Assembly (NCBI GenBank): GCA_028693195.1
Contig: JAQUVV010000002.1
Location: 1 to 49,152 of the forward strand
DNA length: 49,152 nt
Direction: 5' to 3'
Source of the DNA: Lachnospira sp.
GTDB taxonomy: Bacteria; Bacillota; Clostridia; Lachnospirales; Lachnospiraceae
In this document: piece by piece, positions 9,622 through 19,379 of the stretch
Position numbering within the stretch: position 1 is the first letter of the stretch
Layout of the letters: every line of letters starts with the position of its first letter
Translations under genes and position numbers: made by a program
Notes under the pieces: model-generated
Seen by the model: the letters and a program-made list of their open reading frames with translations, nothing else
What the model was told of the DNA's origin: nothing
The model's database searches: none

Positions 9622-9669
9622 AAACAGTGCGTTTTTATGACTCAGAAAAGATATATTACGAGGTAAAGT

Positions 9670-10857
9670 ATGATTGCTACAGAGAAGATAACGACGACAG
9701 ACGTGAAAAGATTCAATAAAAACCGTATTTTTCGTCTAATTCATTATGCAAACAGAATATCAAGACAGGAAATTGCGGAGGTTCTTCAGCTTTCACTTCC
9801 AACTGTTAATCAGAATTTAAAGATTTTAACAGATGAGAAGCTGATTACATTTGTAGGAAGTTTCGAATCAACTGGAGGTCGAAAAGCACAGATTATTACT
9901 GTGGATGGAATGTCTAAGTGTGCTGTTAGCATCAATATCACAGCAACAAGCCTGAAAGCTGCATTAGTAGATTTGAATGGAAAAATTGTTGATTTGGTAG
10001 AAGAGAGAATTCCGTTTTCTGACAATGAGGTTTATGAAAAGAATGTCGCAGCATTAGTGCGAAGAATGATCATGGGAAATCACGTCGAGGATGAGAATGT
10101 TCTTGGCGTTGGAATTACAATCCCAGGAGTTTTCAATCAGGATAATGATGTGGTGATTTCTTCTCCTCCGTTACGAATTAAGAATTATAGAGTAGAACGC
10201 ATTACCAAGTATATTCCATATCCATGTTATGTTATGAATGATGCAAGAGCAAATGCTTACGCAGAGTATTGGTTTGATCGACGACCAGAGAACGCGGAAG
10301 ATATTAATCTTAATATTTTCCATCCTTCGAATAGGGATTTATATCAGAATGGAAAGATATATGTTATGCTGAATACAGGAGTTGGTGGTTCCTACATTGA
10401 TCGTGAAAAGATTCAGACAGGTACACATAATCGATATGGTGAGTTTGGGCATATGACCATTCACCCAGGAGGAAACAAGTGCTTCTGTGGGAAAAAGGGA
10501 TGTTTTGAGGCCTATGTTTCAGCGAGAGTGCTATCATCCGACTTGGGGATTTCCTTAAAAGAATTCTTTGAACAGATTGAGAACGTTGCACAGTATCAGA
10601 GTATATTCGATGAATATCTGGATAATCTGACTACAGGAATTAACAATCTCTATACGATGTTTGATGGAGATGTTGTGATTGGTGGCCCGGTTGCAGAGTA
10701 TTTGAAGAAGTATCAAGACAGGATAAAGAATATGCTGATTGAGAAGTATTCTTTTGATACGGATGGATCATATTTTTCATTTGCACGATGCATGCCGGAA
10801 CAATCTGATTTAGGAGCAGCTTTAATGTTTCTTGGAGAGTTCATCAGGTCTATATAA
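9670..10857 (+). CDS. ROK family transcriptional regulator (XylR/NagC-like)
   Basis: A 395-aa regulator with an N-terminal winged helix (residues about 15-75; SRQEIAEVLQLSLPTVNQNLKILTDEKLI, then the wing GGRKAQII) and a C-terminal ROK sugar-kinase-like domain. The ROK zinc motif CFCGKKGCFEAY is intact near residue 275, and GVGITIPGVF matches the ROK core. It is the last gene of the isomerase-kinase-transaldolase block and is probably its repressor, relieved by a sugar. The palindrome downstream of the xfp promoter is the best visible binding candidate. The specific effector is not known. Confidence 0.92.
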   Translation: MIATEKITTTDVKRFNKNRIFRLIHYANRISRQEIAEVLQLSLPTVNQNLKILTDEKLITFVGSFESTGGRKAQIITVDGMSKCAVSINITATSLKAALVDLNGKIVDLVEERIPFSDNEVYEKNVAALVRRMIMGNHVEDENVLGVGITIPGVFNQDNDVVISSPPLRIKNYRVERITKYIPYPCYVMNDARANAYAEYWFDRRPENAEDINLNIFHPSNRDLYQNGKIYVMLNTGVGGSYIDREKIQTGTHNRYGEFGHMTIHPGGNKCFCGKKGCFEAYVSARVLSSDLGISLKEFFEQIENVAQYQSIFDEYLDNLTTGINNLYTMFDGDVVIGGPVAEYLKKYQDRIKNMLIEKYSFDTDGSYFSFARCMPEQSDLGAALMFLGEFIRSI

Positions 10858-10921
10858 TGAATAGATACACAAGAACTGGTTCGATGAGCATATAAAGCAG
10901 TCTCAGTGTGGAGAGATTAGA

Positions 10922-12742
10922 ATGGAAAAAGACATTCGAGGGTTGATTAAGAAACTGACAAATCACATTACATTGGAACACTGCGTCATAAGATTTATTA
11001 TGGCGTGGTGTTTTGTTAGTGTGCTCCAAACAGTAAATGCTTATATGGGCGGATATCACCAAATCGACCAGATCAATTTTATTAGAAACTTTCATTTTGG
11101 AACAACAATAATGTTGATTCTATGGATGTTTCTGTTGATATATGTATTGTTTGAGTTAGGAACTGTAAAATCAAAGAGAATATCAAATTATGTTGAAAAA
11201 TTAAGTCTACTTTTCATTTCTATAATATATGCCGTTCTTCAAGTGGTTATGGACACAGATATTTATTTCTGCATAGGGATGACAGCATTACTTGCGTTCG
11301 CGGTATGTTATTGTGTGAAGGATCGCTCTGCGTTACCTGCGAATATATCAAGGACCGCACTGATTGTAGGAATGATTGTTCTAGGAGTATTGTTTGTTGT
11401 ATTCACTGGGGGATGTACGATTGTTCGTTATCTATCTTATTCATCACCCAATTATGATCTTGGACTCTTTTCTCAAATGTTTCATTACATGAAGACAACT
11501 CTGACTATGAACAGTACCAGTGAAAGAGATATGCTGTTGTCACACTTTGCTGTTCATATATCACCTGCTTTTTATCTGATATTGCCCTTCTATGCATTGT
11601 TCTCATCACCAGCTACATTACAGTTGATGCAGGCTGTTGTCATTGCATTGGGACTGATACCATTGGCTGGAATTTGTAAGAATCATCAGATGTCTAGATT
11701 TGAGACGCTTCTAATGGGAATTGTTTATGTGTGTTATCCGGTTATGAGTGGAGGCTGTTTTTATGACATTCATGAGAATTTGTTCCTGCCAGTTTTTTTA
11801 TTGACGTTCCTATATTTTATAGAAAAGGATAGCTGGAGGGGAATTCTAATCAGTATGGCGTTGGTGTTCTCGGTGAAAGAGGATGCATCCATATATGTAG
11901 CATTCATTGCAATTTACATGATACTTGGTTTGAAAATGTATAAAAAAGGATTGGTTGTTTTGTCCTGTGCACTTGCATATTTTTCATTTACAACAATTCT
12001 GCTTAGTATCCTTGGCGATGGGGTCATGTCCTTCCGGTTTAATAATATGATTCTGGAAGATAACGGAAATATGCTAAGCATTATTAAGACGGTAATCATG
12101 CATCCTACATATGTAATGACGCAGATTATGCAGGAAGATAAAATCGAGTTCATTTTGCAGACTTTAGGACCACTATTGTTCATGCCACTATTTTCTAAGA
12201 AATGGTATCGATTTATCTTGGTTTGTCCATATATTCTGTTTAATTTGATGTCTGATTATACATATTTCCATAGCATTTATTTCCAATATGTATTTGGTTC
12301 CGGAACAATATTGATATACCTTGTGATTCTGAATGTGACAGATATGAGTGCAAAGGTGAAAATGCGTATGATTCCAATGCTGGCAGCGGCAGCAGTGCTG
12401 TTTTTCGTATCTATTATGTGGGTGAGGATAGATGCAGTTAAAGATTATCAAAAGTCCTATAATCAGGAAACTTATCAGATTCTTGAGGAAGGAATAAATC
12501 AGATACCCAAGGATGCATCTGTAATTGCTACTACATTTTTATGTCCAGCGCTGTCGGACAGAGATGAATTGTATGAGCTTTACTATACAGATCAGAAAGC
12601 AGAATATGTAGCATTGGACTTAAGAGTGGGGACAACAGAATACAACGTTCATACATATCTGGATAATCCGGAGTATGAGACGATTTATTATGTGCCAATG
12701 AAAATAGGTGTTTTTCGTGTGAAATCATGGAATGAGGAGTGA
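10922..12742 (+). CDS. DUF2079 polytopic membrane protein
   Basis: A 606-aa integral membrane protein with about 12 hydrophobic segments. It matches the DUF2079 family: YSSPNYDLGLFSQMFHYM near residue 175, HFAVHISPAFYLILPFYALF near 200, DIHENLFLPVFLLTFLYFIEK near 280 and VKEDASIY near 315. The fold resembles GT-C glycosyltransferases acting on lipid-linked sugars, but no member's substrate is assumed here. The last ~110 residues are a soluble extracytoplasmic tail. GGAGAGATTAG precedes the ATG. It begins 64 bp after the ROK gene with no terminator seen between them. Confidence 0.8.
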   Translation: MEKDIRGLIKKLTNHITLEHCVIRFIMAWCFVSVLQTVNAYMGGYHQIDQINFIRNFHFGTTIMLILWMFLLIYVLFELGTVKSKRISNYVEKLSLLFISIIYAVLQVVMDTDIYFCIGMTALLAFAVCYCVKDRSALPANISRTALIVGMIVLGVLFVVFTGGCTIVRYLSYSSPNYDLGLFSQMFHYMKTTLTMNSTSERDMLLSHFAVHISPAFYLILPFYALFSSPATLQLMQAVVIALGLIPLAGICKNHQMSRFETLLMGIVYVCYPVMSGGCFYDIHENLFLPVFLLTFLYFIEKDSWRGILISMALVFSVKEDASIYVAFIAIYMILGLKMYKKGLVVLSCALAYFSFTTILLSILGDGVMSFRFNNMILEDNGNMLSIIKTVIMHPTYVMTQIMQEDKIEFILQTLGPLLFMPLFSKKWYRFILVCPYILFNLMSDYTYFHSIYFQYVFGSGTILIYLVILNVTDMSAKVKMRMIPMLAAAAVLFFVSIMWVRIDAVKDYQKSYNQETYQILEEGINQIPKDASVIATTFLCPALSDRDELYELYYTDQKAEYVALDLRVGTTEYNVHTYLDNPEYETIYYVPMKIGVFRVKSWNEE

Positions 12743-12772
12743 AAAAGCGGATATGTTTTTTATTCTTTGAAT

Positions 12773-12802
12773 TTGGACTTTATATTAAATCGATTTTATA
12801 GT
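12773..12802 (+). promoter_or_regulatory. Promoter of the DUF1846 gene
   Basis: TTGGAC at 12773-12778 and TATAGT at 12797-12802 are spaced by 18 bp, ahead of a 5' leader of about 33 nt. The match is moderate. Confidence 0.4.
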
Positions 12803-12842
12803 ATGATAAAAGTTGGGTAATTCAGTTGAAAGGATAAAGGTT

Positions 12843-14303
12843 ATGAAAATAGGATTTGATAATGAGAAATACTTAAAGATTCAGTCAGAACATATTATGG
12901 ATCGTATCGATAAGTTTGGAGACAAGCTTTATTTGGAGTTCGGTGGAAAGCTGTTTGATGATTATCATGCATCTAGAGTGCTTCCAGGCTTTGAACCAGA
13001 CAGTAAGCTGAAGATGTTATTGAAGCTGGCAGATCAGGCAGAAATAGTCATTGTAATCAGCGCATTTGATATTGAGAAGAATAAGGTTCGTGGAGATTTA
13101 GGAATCACATATGAAGAAGATGTTCTTCGTTTAAAGAAAGAATTTGAGGATATGGGGCTTTTTGTCGGCAGTGTATGTATCACACATTATACTGGACAGA
13201 AGTCAACAGACGCCTATAGACAGAGATTAAAGAAGATGGGAATCACGACGTATATTCATCATCTGATTGATGGTTATCCTGCGAATATTTCTCATATTGT
13301 CAGTGATGAAGGATTTGGAAAGAATGATTATATCATCACATCTCGTCCATTGGTAGTGATTACAGCGCCAGGACCTGGAAGTGGAAAGATGGCCACTTGT
13401 CTGTCACAGTTGTATAATGAGAATAAGCATGGGATTAAGGCTGGATATGCGAAGTTTGAGACATTTCCTATCTGGAATCTTCCATTGAAGCATCCTGTTA
13501 ATCTGGCATATGAGGCAGCAACGGCTGATTTGAATGATGTGAACATGATTGATCCATTCCATTTGGAAGCATATGGAGAAACAACGGTCAATTACAATCG
13601 TGATATAGAGATATTCCCTGTTTTAGATGCGATGTTTAAGGAGATTTATGGAAGTAATCCATATAAGTCTCCAACAGATATGGGCGTTAATATGGCAGGT
13701 AATTGCATCTTTGATGATGAAGCATGTCGTTATGCATCGAATATGGAAATTATTCGTAGATACTATAACAGTCTGAATAAGGCATCTATAGATGGAACTC
13801 ATGATCATGAGGTCTTGAAGATCGAATTGATTATGAAGCAGGCAGGTATTGTTCCAGAAGACCGAGCAGTTGTGGCAGCAGCCAAGAAGCTTGCAAATGA
13901 GAAGGATCTTCCAGTTGCAGCGTTAGAGCTTCCAGACGGTAAGATTATTACCGGAAAGACATCGATTCTTCTTGGACCATCTGCAGCAGTCCTTCTAAAT
14001 GCATTGAAGATTTTGGCGGGGATTGATCATGATACGCATATTATTTCACCAGCTGCCATCGAACCGATTCAGTCTCTGAAGGTGAATTACCTAGGAAGTA
14101 AGAATCCAAGGCTGCATACAGATGAAGTTCTGATTGCACTGTCTGTGGGAGCATCAACAGATGAGAATGCGGCTCGCGCACTAAAGCAGCTTCCAAAGCT
14201 TGCTGGATGTGATGTGCATACCACAAGTATTTTAACTGATATTGATCAGAAGACATTTAAGAGATTGGGCATGCATGTGACCAGTGAAGTATTTAATAAG
14301 TAG
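12843..14303 (+). CDS. DUF1846 family protein
   Basis: A 486-aa cytosolic protein of the conserved DUF1846 family, common in Firmicutes. Its start MKIGFDNEKYLKIQSEHI and LYLEFGGKLFDDYHASRVLPGF are characteristic. A nucleotide-binding-like segment, ITAPGPGSGKMATC, is visible near residue 180. Function is not established from what is visible. The frame is open from 12813, but GAAAGGATAAAGG just before 12843 supports the later ATG. A strong bidirectional terminator follows. Confidence 0.85.
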   Translation: MKIGFDNEKYLKIQSEHIMDRIDKFGDKLYLEFGGKLFDDYHASRVLPGFEPDSKLKMLLKLADQAEIVIVISAFDIEKNKVRGDLGITYEEDVLRLKKEFEDMGLFVGSVCITHYTGQKSTDAYRQRLKKMGITTYIHHLIDGYPANISHIVSDEGFGKNDYIITSRPLVVITAPGPGSGKMATCLSQLYNENKHGIKAGYAKFETFPIWNLPLKHPVNLAYEAATADLNDVNMIDPFHLEAYGETTVNYNRDIEIFPVLDAMFKEIYGSNPYKSPTDMGVNMAGNCIFDDEACRYASNMEIIRRYYNSLNKASIDGTHDHEVLKIELIMKQAGIVPEDRAVVAAAKKLANEKDLPVAALELPDGKIITGKTSILLGPSAAVLLNALKILAGIDHDTHIISPAAIEPIQSLKVNYLGSKNPRLHTDEVLIALSVGASTDENAARALKQLPKLAGCDVHTTSILTDIDQKTFKRLGMHVTSEVFNK

Positions 14304-14317
14304 GATTTTTAATAAAA

Positions 14318-14356
14318 GAAAACTGCGACTTAAGAATATTTTAAGTCGCAGTTTTT
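14318..14356. terminator. Bidirectional terminator
   Basis: Arms 14321-14333 and 14341-14353 are a perfect 13-bp stem with a 7-nt loop, with A-residues on the left and a T-run on the right. It serves the convergent DUF1846 and AGCS symporter genes. Confidence 0.88.
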
Positions 14357-14400
14357 CATTTTTGTAAGTCTGTTTTATGTACGAATATTGAGCAACGTGG

Positions 14401-15819
14401 TTACTTGAATTTCGCTTCTTTTAATTTATTCAAGTATTTATTCGTCTCAGCGACAACGACACCACTTAGTGCAACTACGGCAATTAAGTTCGGAATTGCC
14501 ATCAATCCGTTAAAGATGTCTGCAATGGTCCATACAGCTGATACAGTCATGTATGGTCCGATAAATACACAGGCAATATATAACCAGCGATAACCCTTTA
14601 AAGCTTTCTTCTTATCACCGATAAGGTATTCTAAGCATTTCTCACTATAGTAATCCCAGCCAAGAATCGTTGTAAATGCAAAGAATACAAGACAAAGCAT
14701 TAAGATAAAGGAAGCTACGACGTCTGGAAATGGAAGTCCCATCTGGAAAGCCTTCGTTGTAACAGCGACTCCTTCAAGTCCCATGTCCCATGCACCTGTA
14801 ATAACAATTGCAAGACCAGTCATGGTACAGATGATTAAAGTATCGATGACTGTTCCCATCATGGAAATCAATCCCTGCTTGGCAGGAGAATCAGTAGTAG
14901 CAGCAGCGGCAGCAATTGGAGCACTTCCCAGTCCGGCCTCGTTAGAAAAGATTCCTCTTGCAATACCTTTCTGCATGGCCATGATCATGGCACCGATTGC
15001 ACCACCGGCAGCAGCACGCAGACCAAATGCACTCTGTACAATCGTTACGACTGCATCAGGAATTGCGGAAGCATTACATACAAGAATAATCACGACAGCA
15101 GCAATATATACAAATGCCATGAATGGAACAATCACTTCTGCAACGGAAGAAATTCTCTTTAATCCACCGATAATTACGAGGGCAACACAGATTGTAAGCA
15201 GGATACCAGCAATTACGACAGTCCATGAATAGCTTCTGCCAAACAGGTTTACTGTCCAGGTATTCGTTGGATCAAAGAAGTTATTGACAGCACTGGTAAT
15301 ACCATTGATCTGTGTAAATGTACCTATACCTAATAAACCGACTCCAACACCGAAGAAGGCAAAGATTTTTGCAAGCCATTTCCACTTGTGCCCCATACCG
15401 TTTTCAATATAGTAGAAAGGCCCACCAATAATGGAACCATCTTCTTTTACAACACGATACTTGACGGAGAGAAGACATTCTGCATACTTTGTAACTGTTC
15501 CGACTAATGCAGCAATCCACATCCAGAACAGGGCACCGGGACCACCAGCAACAATTGCAGTAGCAACACCGACGATATTACCAGTTCCGATAGTTGCGGA
15601 AAGTGCGGTACAAAGAGCGGCAAAGCTGGATACTTCACCTGCACCGTCGGATTTTTCATTGGCAAGAAGATTCTTCACAGCCAATGGCAGCTTGCGAATC
15701 TGCAATCCTTTCAGTCGAATTGTCAGGAATAATCCAACAGATAAAATAAGTACAATCAGGGGAATTCCCCAGATAAAATCGTCCATTTTGACGAGTATTG
15801 CATTAATGGTACTAAACAT
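14401..15819 (-). CDS. alsT: AGCS family sodium:alanine/glycine symporter
   Basis: A 472-aa polytopic transporter of the alanine/glycine:cation symporter family (about 11 membrane helices) that imports small neutral amino acids with Na+. Typical segments are the ALSATIGTGNIVGVATAI motif near residue 70, GPGALFWMW, KYAECLLSVKYR and GIFSNEAGLGSAPIAAAAA near 290. The frame is open from a TTG four codons upstream, but that TTG overlaps the Shine-Dalgarno; GGAGG is 5 bp before the chosen ATG. It stands alone between a terminator and a divergent aminotransferase operon. Substrate within the family (alanine, glycine, glutamine) is not resolved. Confidence 0.92.
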   Translation of the reverse strand: MFSTINAILVKMDDFIWGIPLIVLILSVGLFLTIRLKGLQIRKLPLAVKNLLANEKSDGAGEVSSFAALCTALSATIGTGNIVGVATAIVAGGPGALFWMWIAALVGTVTKYAECLLSVKYRVVKEDGSIIGGPFYYIENGMGHKWKWLAKIFAFFGVGVGLLGIGTFTQINGITSAVNNFFDPTNTWTVNLFGRSYSWTVVIAGILLTICVALVIIGGLKRISSVAEVIVPFMAFVYIAAVVIILVCNASAIPDAVVTIVQSAFGLRAAAGGAIGAMIMAMQKGIARGIFSNEAGLGSAPIAAAAATTDSPAKQGLISMMGTVIDTLIICTMTGLAIVITGAWDMGLEGVAVTTKAFQMGLPFPDVVASFILMLCLVFFAFTTILGWDYYSEKCLEYLIGDKKKALKGYRWLYIACVFIGPYMTVSAVWTIADIFNGLMAIPNLIAVVALSGVVVAETNKYLNKLKEAKFK

Positions 15820-16092
15820 AATTTCCTCCAAGATGTAACATTTTTAAATAACCCATTAAAGATACCATAAAAGACAAGTGTTTGTCTAGCAAAGACAGAG
15901 AAAAACTGGAAAATCTAATATAATAAAGTGTATTAAATTTAGTACATTACCATAATGAATAGATTTAGCAAGGAAATTTTGTTAGAATGTGTTAATCGTT
16001 TATGTTTACATAGGATGCTCGTCTCTGTGTGAATATAACAACAATTATAGTTGCTTTCAAAGTTTGTGGTAGAAGCAAGAATGGAGGATTGT

Positions 16093-17280
16093 ATGATCGC
16101 AGAGAATATGGTAGGAATGGTGAAGAATAGTTCAGTGATTCGTCAGATGTTTGAAGAGGGAAATAGACTTGCGAAGCTTTATGGTGCAGAGAACGTATAT
16201 GATTTCTCATTGGGAAATCCTAATGTGCCAGCTCCAGCTGAGGTGAATGCGGCAATTAAGGAAATCGTTGATTCTGAGGAGTCAACATTTATTCATGGAT
16301 ATATGAGTAATGCGGGGTATGAAGATGTAAGAGAAGCAATTGCTCAGTCTTTAAATAAGAGATTTGATACACATTTTAATTTGACGAATATTGTAATGAC
16401 AGTAGGTGCTGCTGGAGGATTGAATTCTATTCTTAGAACAATCTTAAATCCAGGAGAAGAGGTCATGACATTCGCACCTTTCTTCGGAGAATACCGCAAT
16501 TACGTTGCAAACTTCGGGGGAAAGCTGGTTGTTGTTCCACCGAATACAGTTGATTTTCAGCCAAAGCTGGATGAGTTTGAGAAGATGATTACGCCAAAGA
16601 CAAAGGCAGTTATTGTGAATAATCCAAACAATCCAACAGGTGTCGTATATTCAGAAGAAACAATTAAGAAGCTTGCTGCAATTATGGAATCAAAGCAGAA
16701 GGAATTTGGCACGGAGATTTTCCTAATTGCAGATGAACCATATAGAGAATTGGCATATGATGGTGTGGAAGTTCCATATTTGACAAAGTATTACGATAAT
16801 ACGGTTGTTGGTTATTCTTATAGCAAATCTTTGTCTTTACCAGGAGATCGTATTGGATATTTAGTTATTCCAGACGAAGTTGCAGATGCAGAAGATATGA
16901 AGGCAGCAGCAAGTGTTGCAACACGTATCTTAGGATTTGTAAATGCGCCATCTTTGATGCAGAGAGTTGTTGCAAAGTGTTTAGATGCCAAGGTGAATGT
17001 AGAGGCATATGATAAGAACAGAACTGCATTATATAATGGATTGAAAGACTTGGGATTTGAATGTATTAAGCCGGAAGGAGCATTCTATCTGTTTGTGAAG
17101 TCACCAGTAGAAGATGAGAAGGTATTCTGTGAGGTTGCTAAGAAACATAACATTTTGATTGTTCCAGGTTCTACATTTGGATGTGCTGGATATGTAAGAA
17201 TGGCTTATTGTGTTTCTTACGAGACGATTGTCAATTCATTGCCACATTTTGCTGAGGTTGCCAAAGAACTGGGACTGTAA
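16093..17280 (+). CDS. PLP-dependent class I aminotransferase (aspartate aminotransferase-like)
   Basis: A 395-aa fold-type I aminotransferase. Visible marks are YDFSLGNPNVPAP near residue 35, VNNPNNPTGVVY near 170, ADEPYRELAYDG near 220, and the PLP-binding lysine in SYSKSLSLPGDRIGY near 245. These are nearest to the aspartate/alanine-type aminotransferases of clostridia, but the amino donor cannot be read off. GGAGG lies 5 bp before the ATG at 16093; the longer frame from 16051 starts at a TTG without ribosome site. It is followed by hisC after 87 bp and the two may be cotranscribed. Confidence 0.9.
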   Translation: MIAENMVGMVKNSSVIRQMFEEGNRLAKLYGAENVYDFSLGNPNVPAPAEVNAAIKEIVDSEESTFIHGYMSNAGYEDVREAIAQSLNKRFDTHFNLTNIVMTVGAAGGLNSILRTILNPGEEVMTFAPFFGEYRNYVANFGGKLVVVPPNTVDFQPKLDEFEKMITPKTKAVIVNNPNNPTGVVYSEETIKKLAAIMESKQKEFGTEIFLIADEPYRELAYDGVEVPYLTKYYDNTVVGYSYSKSLSLPGDRIGYLVIPDEVADAEDMKAAASVATRILGFVNAPSLMQRVVAKCLDAKVNVEAYDKNRTALYNGLKDLGFECIKPEGAFYLFVKSPVEDEKVFCEVAKKHNILIVPGSTFGCAGYVRMAYCVSYETIVNSLPHFAEVAKELGL

Positions 17281-17367
17281 TACAAAAACATCAGTGTGAT
17301 TATGAATATTGAAAATAACATAAAGAGGCACTTTTATAGAAAGAGTCTTTCAGAAAGGAAGATGCAT

Positions 17368-18429
17368 ATGAAACCATGGGAAAAGAATATCAGAACTGTT
17401 GAACCTTATGTTCCTGGAGAACAGCCAAAGGTTGCAGGAATTATTAAGTTAAATACCAATGAGAATCCATATCCACCAACACCAAAGGCAGTAGAGGCAG
17501 CAGCACATTTTGATATGGACAGGCTGCGTCTATATCCAGATCCACAAGTGTCTGATTTGGTCAGTGCGATTGCAGAACATTACGGAATGGATAAGGATCA
17601 GGTGTTTGTAGGAGTGGGATCAGATGATGTACTTGCAATGTGTTTCATGACATTTTTTAATTCAGAGAAACCAATATTGTTTCCGAACATTTCTTATTCA
17701 TTTTACAGCGTATGGGCAGATTTATACCGCATTCCATATGAAAGACCTGCATTGGATGAGAATTTTAAGATTGTGCCATCAGACTATTATAAGGAAAATG
17801 GCGGTGTTGTATTCCCAAATCCCAATGCACCAACAGCTCTTTACATGGGATTAGATCAGGTAGAGGATATTATTAAACATAATCAGGATGTGGTCGTGAT
17901 TGTTGATGAAGCCTATATTGATTTCGGAGGCAAGTCCGCATTAGAATTAGTGAATAAGTATGAGAACCTGCTGGTTGTTCAGACATTTTCAAAATCACGT
18001 TCCATGGCCGGAATGAGAATTGGATTCGCGTTTGGTAATCCTGCATTAATCAAGGCATTAAATGACGTGAAGTTTTCATTCAACTCTTACACCATGAACA
18101 TGACATCTATTGCATATGGTGTCGAGGCGGTGAAGGATCAGAAGTATTTTGAGAGTACCTGTAAGAAGATTATTGCGACTAGAGAAAGGGCTGTACAGGA
18201 GCTGACAAAGCTTGGCTTTACATTTCCAGAATCCAGTGCGAACTTTATATTTGCGACACATAAAAGTGTTCCTGCAAAGGAAATTTTTGAAAAGCTGAAG
18301 GAAAAGAAAATATATGTACGATATTTCAATCAGCCATTGATTGATAATCATCTTCGAATCACCATTGGAACAGATGAACAGATGGAGCAGTTGTTTACAG
18401 CGTTGAAAGAAATCGTTTCAGAAATATAA
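17368..18429 (+). CDS. hisC: Histidinol-phosphate aminotransferase
   Basis: HisC transfers the amino group from glutamate to imidazole-acetol phosphate in histidine biosynthesis. The 353-aa protein has KLNTNENPYPPTPK near residue 25, FVGVGSDDVLAM near 80, the VDEAYIDFGG motif near 180 and the PLP-lysine in TFSKSRSMAGMRIGFAF near 205. AAAGGAAG lies before two nearby ATGs; the one at 17368 has the better distance. No other his genes are nearby, so this is a detached copy. Close relatives can use other aromatic or phosphorylated substrates. Confidence 0.9.
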   Translation: MKPWEKNIRTVEPYVPGEQPKVAGIIKLNTNENPYPPTPKAVEAAAHFDMDRLRLYPDPQVSDLVSAIAEHYGMDKDQVFVGVGSDDVLAMCFMTFFNSEKPILFPNISYSFYSVWADLYRIPYERPALDENFKIVPSDYYKENGGVVFPNPNAPTALYMGLDQVEDIIKHNQDVVVIVDEAYIDFGGKSALELVNKYENLLVVQTFSKSRSMAGMRIGFAFGNPALIKALNDVKFSFNSYTMNMTSIAYGVEAVKDQKYFESTCKKIIATRERAVQELTKLGFTFPESSANFIFATHKSVPAKEIFEKLKEKKIYVRYFNQPLIDNHLRITIGTDEQMEQLFTALKEIVSEI

Positions 18430-18431
18430 GC

Positions 18432-18567
18432 CGCAGAGTATATGTCACGCCAACACAGGCACGCTTTCGCTACACCTCGCTCGTTGCGTTACATAATGCA
18501 CTAAAAGACAGTGCATAAGTAACGACGGCTCACTAGTACCTGCTTATGGCATAACACATACTCTGCG
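18432..18567. repeat. Long imperfect palindromic intergenic element
   Basis: The outer arms 18432-18445 and 18554-18567 pair at 13 of 14 positions. A second stem inside pairs 18487-18492 with 18519-18524 and 18496-18502 with 18510-18516 around a short loop. The remaining sequence is unusually GC-rich for the window. It resembles a non-autonomous palindromic repeat (MITE or REP-like). A shorter related piece, in the opposite orientation, lies at about 20736-20785. No coding potential was seen. Confidence 0.6.
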
Positions 18568-18642
18568 ACATACACGTAAATCAAGATTTATCGATGAATC
18601 GATTTCTTGCAAGTCCAGATAAACAAGGAAAGAGGTAAGACT

Positions 18643-19263
18643 ATGGCAGTGCCATTTGAGCAGAGAAATTTTCAAAAGGAACTGGATAGATTGATACTGA
18701 AACAGGAGACCGCGGGAATTGTTCCGCGGCTTTTGCTGCATAGCTGTTGTGCACCGTGCAGCAGTTATGTGATTGAGTATTTGTCCCAGTTTTTCCATAT
18801 TACGGTTTTTTATTATAACCCGAATATATCAAAAGAAGAGGAATATAGAAAGAGAGTTGCTGAACAGAAACGATTTATTCAGGAGTTTCCAGCAAAATAT
18901 CCAGTGGATTTTGTGGAGGGAGAATATGATACGGAACGATTTTATGATTGTGCAAAAGGGTATGAAACATGTAAAGAAGGTGGAGCACGCTGCTTTCACT
19001 GCTATGAGCTTCGCTTGAGAAGGACTGCACAGCTGGCGAAAGAGATGAATGTAGATTATTTTACGACCACATTATCCATTAGTCCGTTAAAAAATAGTGT
19101 TAAGCTGAATCAAATCGGGTTACAATTAGAAGAAGAGTTCGGTGTGAGATATCTGCTGTCTGACTTTAAGAAGAAAGAGGGATATAAGCGTTCTATTGAA
19201 CTTTCCAGAGAATATAATCTGTATAGACAGAATTACTGTGGATGTGTGTATTCTCAGGTTTAA
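18643..19263 (+). CDS. queH: Epoxyqueuosine reductase QueH
   Basis: QueH reduces epoxyqueuosine to queuosine in tRNA, the last step of queuosine synthesis, as a non-homologous replacement of QueG. The 206-aa protein shows the full cysteine set: LLHSCCAPCSSYV near residue 30, CKEGGARCFHCYELRL near 110, and a C-terminal NYCGCVYS. These Cys residues bind a 4Fe-4S cluster and metal in characterised members. The chosen ATG follows GGAAAGAGG; the longer frame starts at a TTG at 18607 inside the leader. The upstream gap contains only the palindromic element. Confidence 0.92.
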   Translation: MAVPFEQRNFQKELDRLILKQETAGIVPRLLLHSCCAPCSSYVIEYLSQFFHITVFYYNPNISKEEEYRKRVAEQKRFIQEFPAKYPVDFVEGEYDTERFYDCAKGYETCKEGGARCFHCYELRLRRTAQLAKEMNVDYFTTTLSISPLKNSVKLNQIGLQLEEEFGVRYLLSDFKKKEGYKRSIELSREYNLYRQNYCGCVYSQV

Positions 19264-19379
19264 AGTACATTGCTTTTATAGAGGTAAATGTGCTATAATT
19301 TTCCATTATAGATACGAAGCAGAAATCTTGTATTTTTGTTGATTTTAGAATGGAATGAATTATCATAAGGAGGCTCGAT

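Noticed and set aside
14783-15838. Plus-strand ORFs inside the AGCS symporter gene
   Set aside because: They mirror the helix-rich coding strand and show Ala/Ile-rich shadow composition, without ribosome sites.
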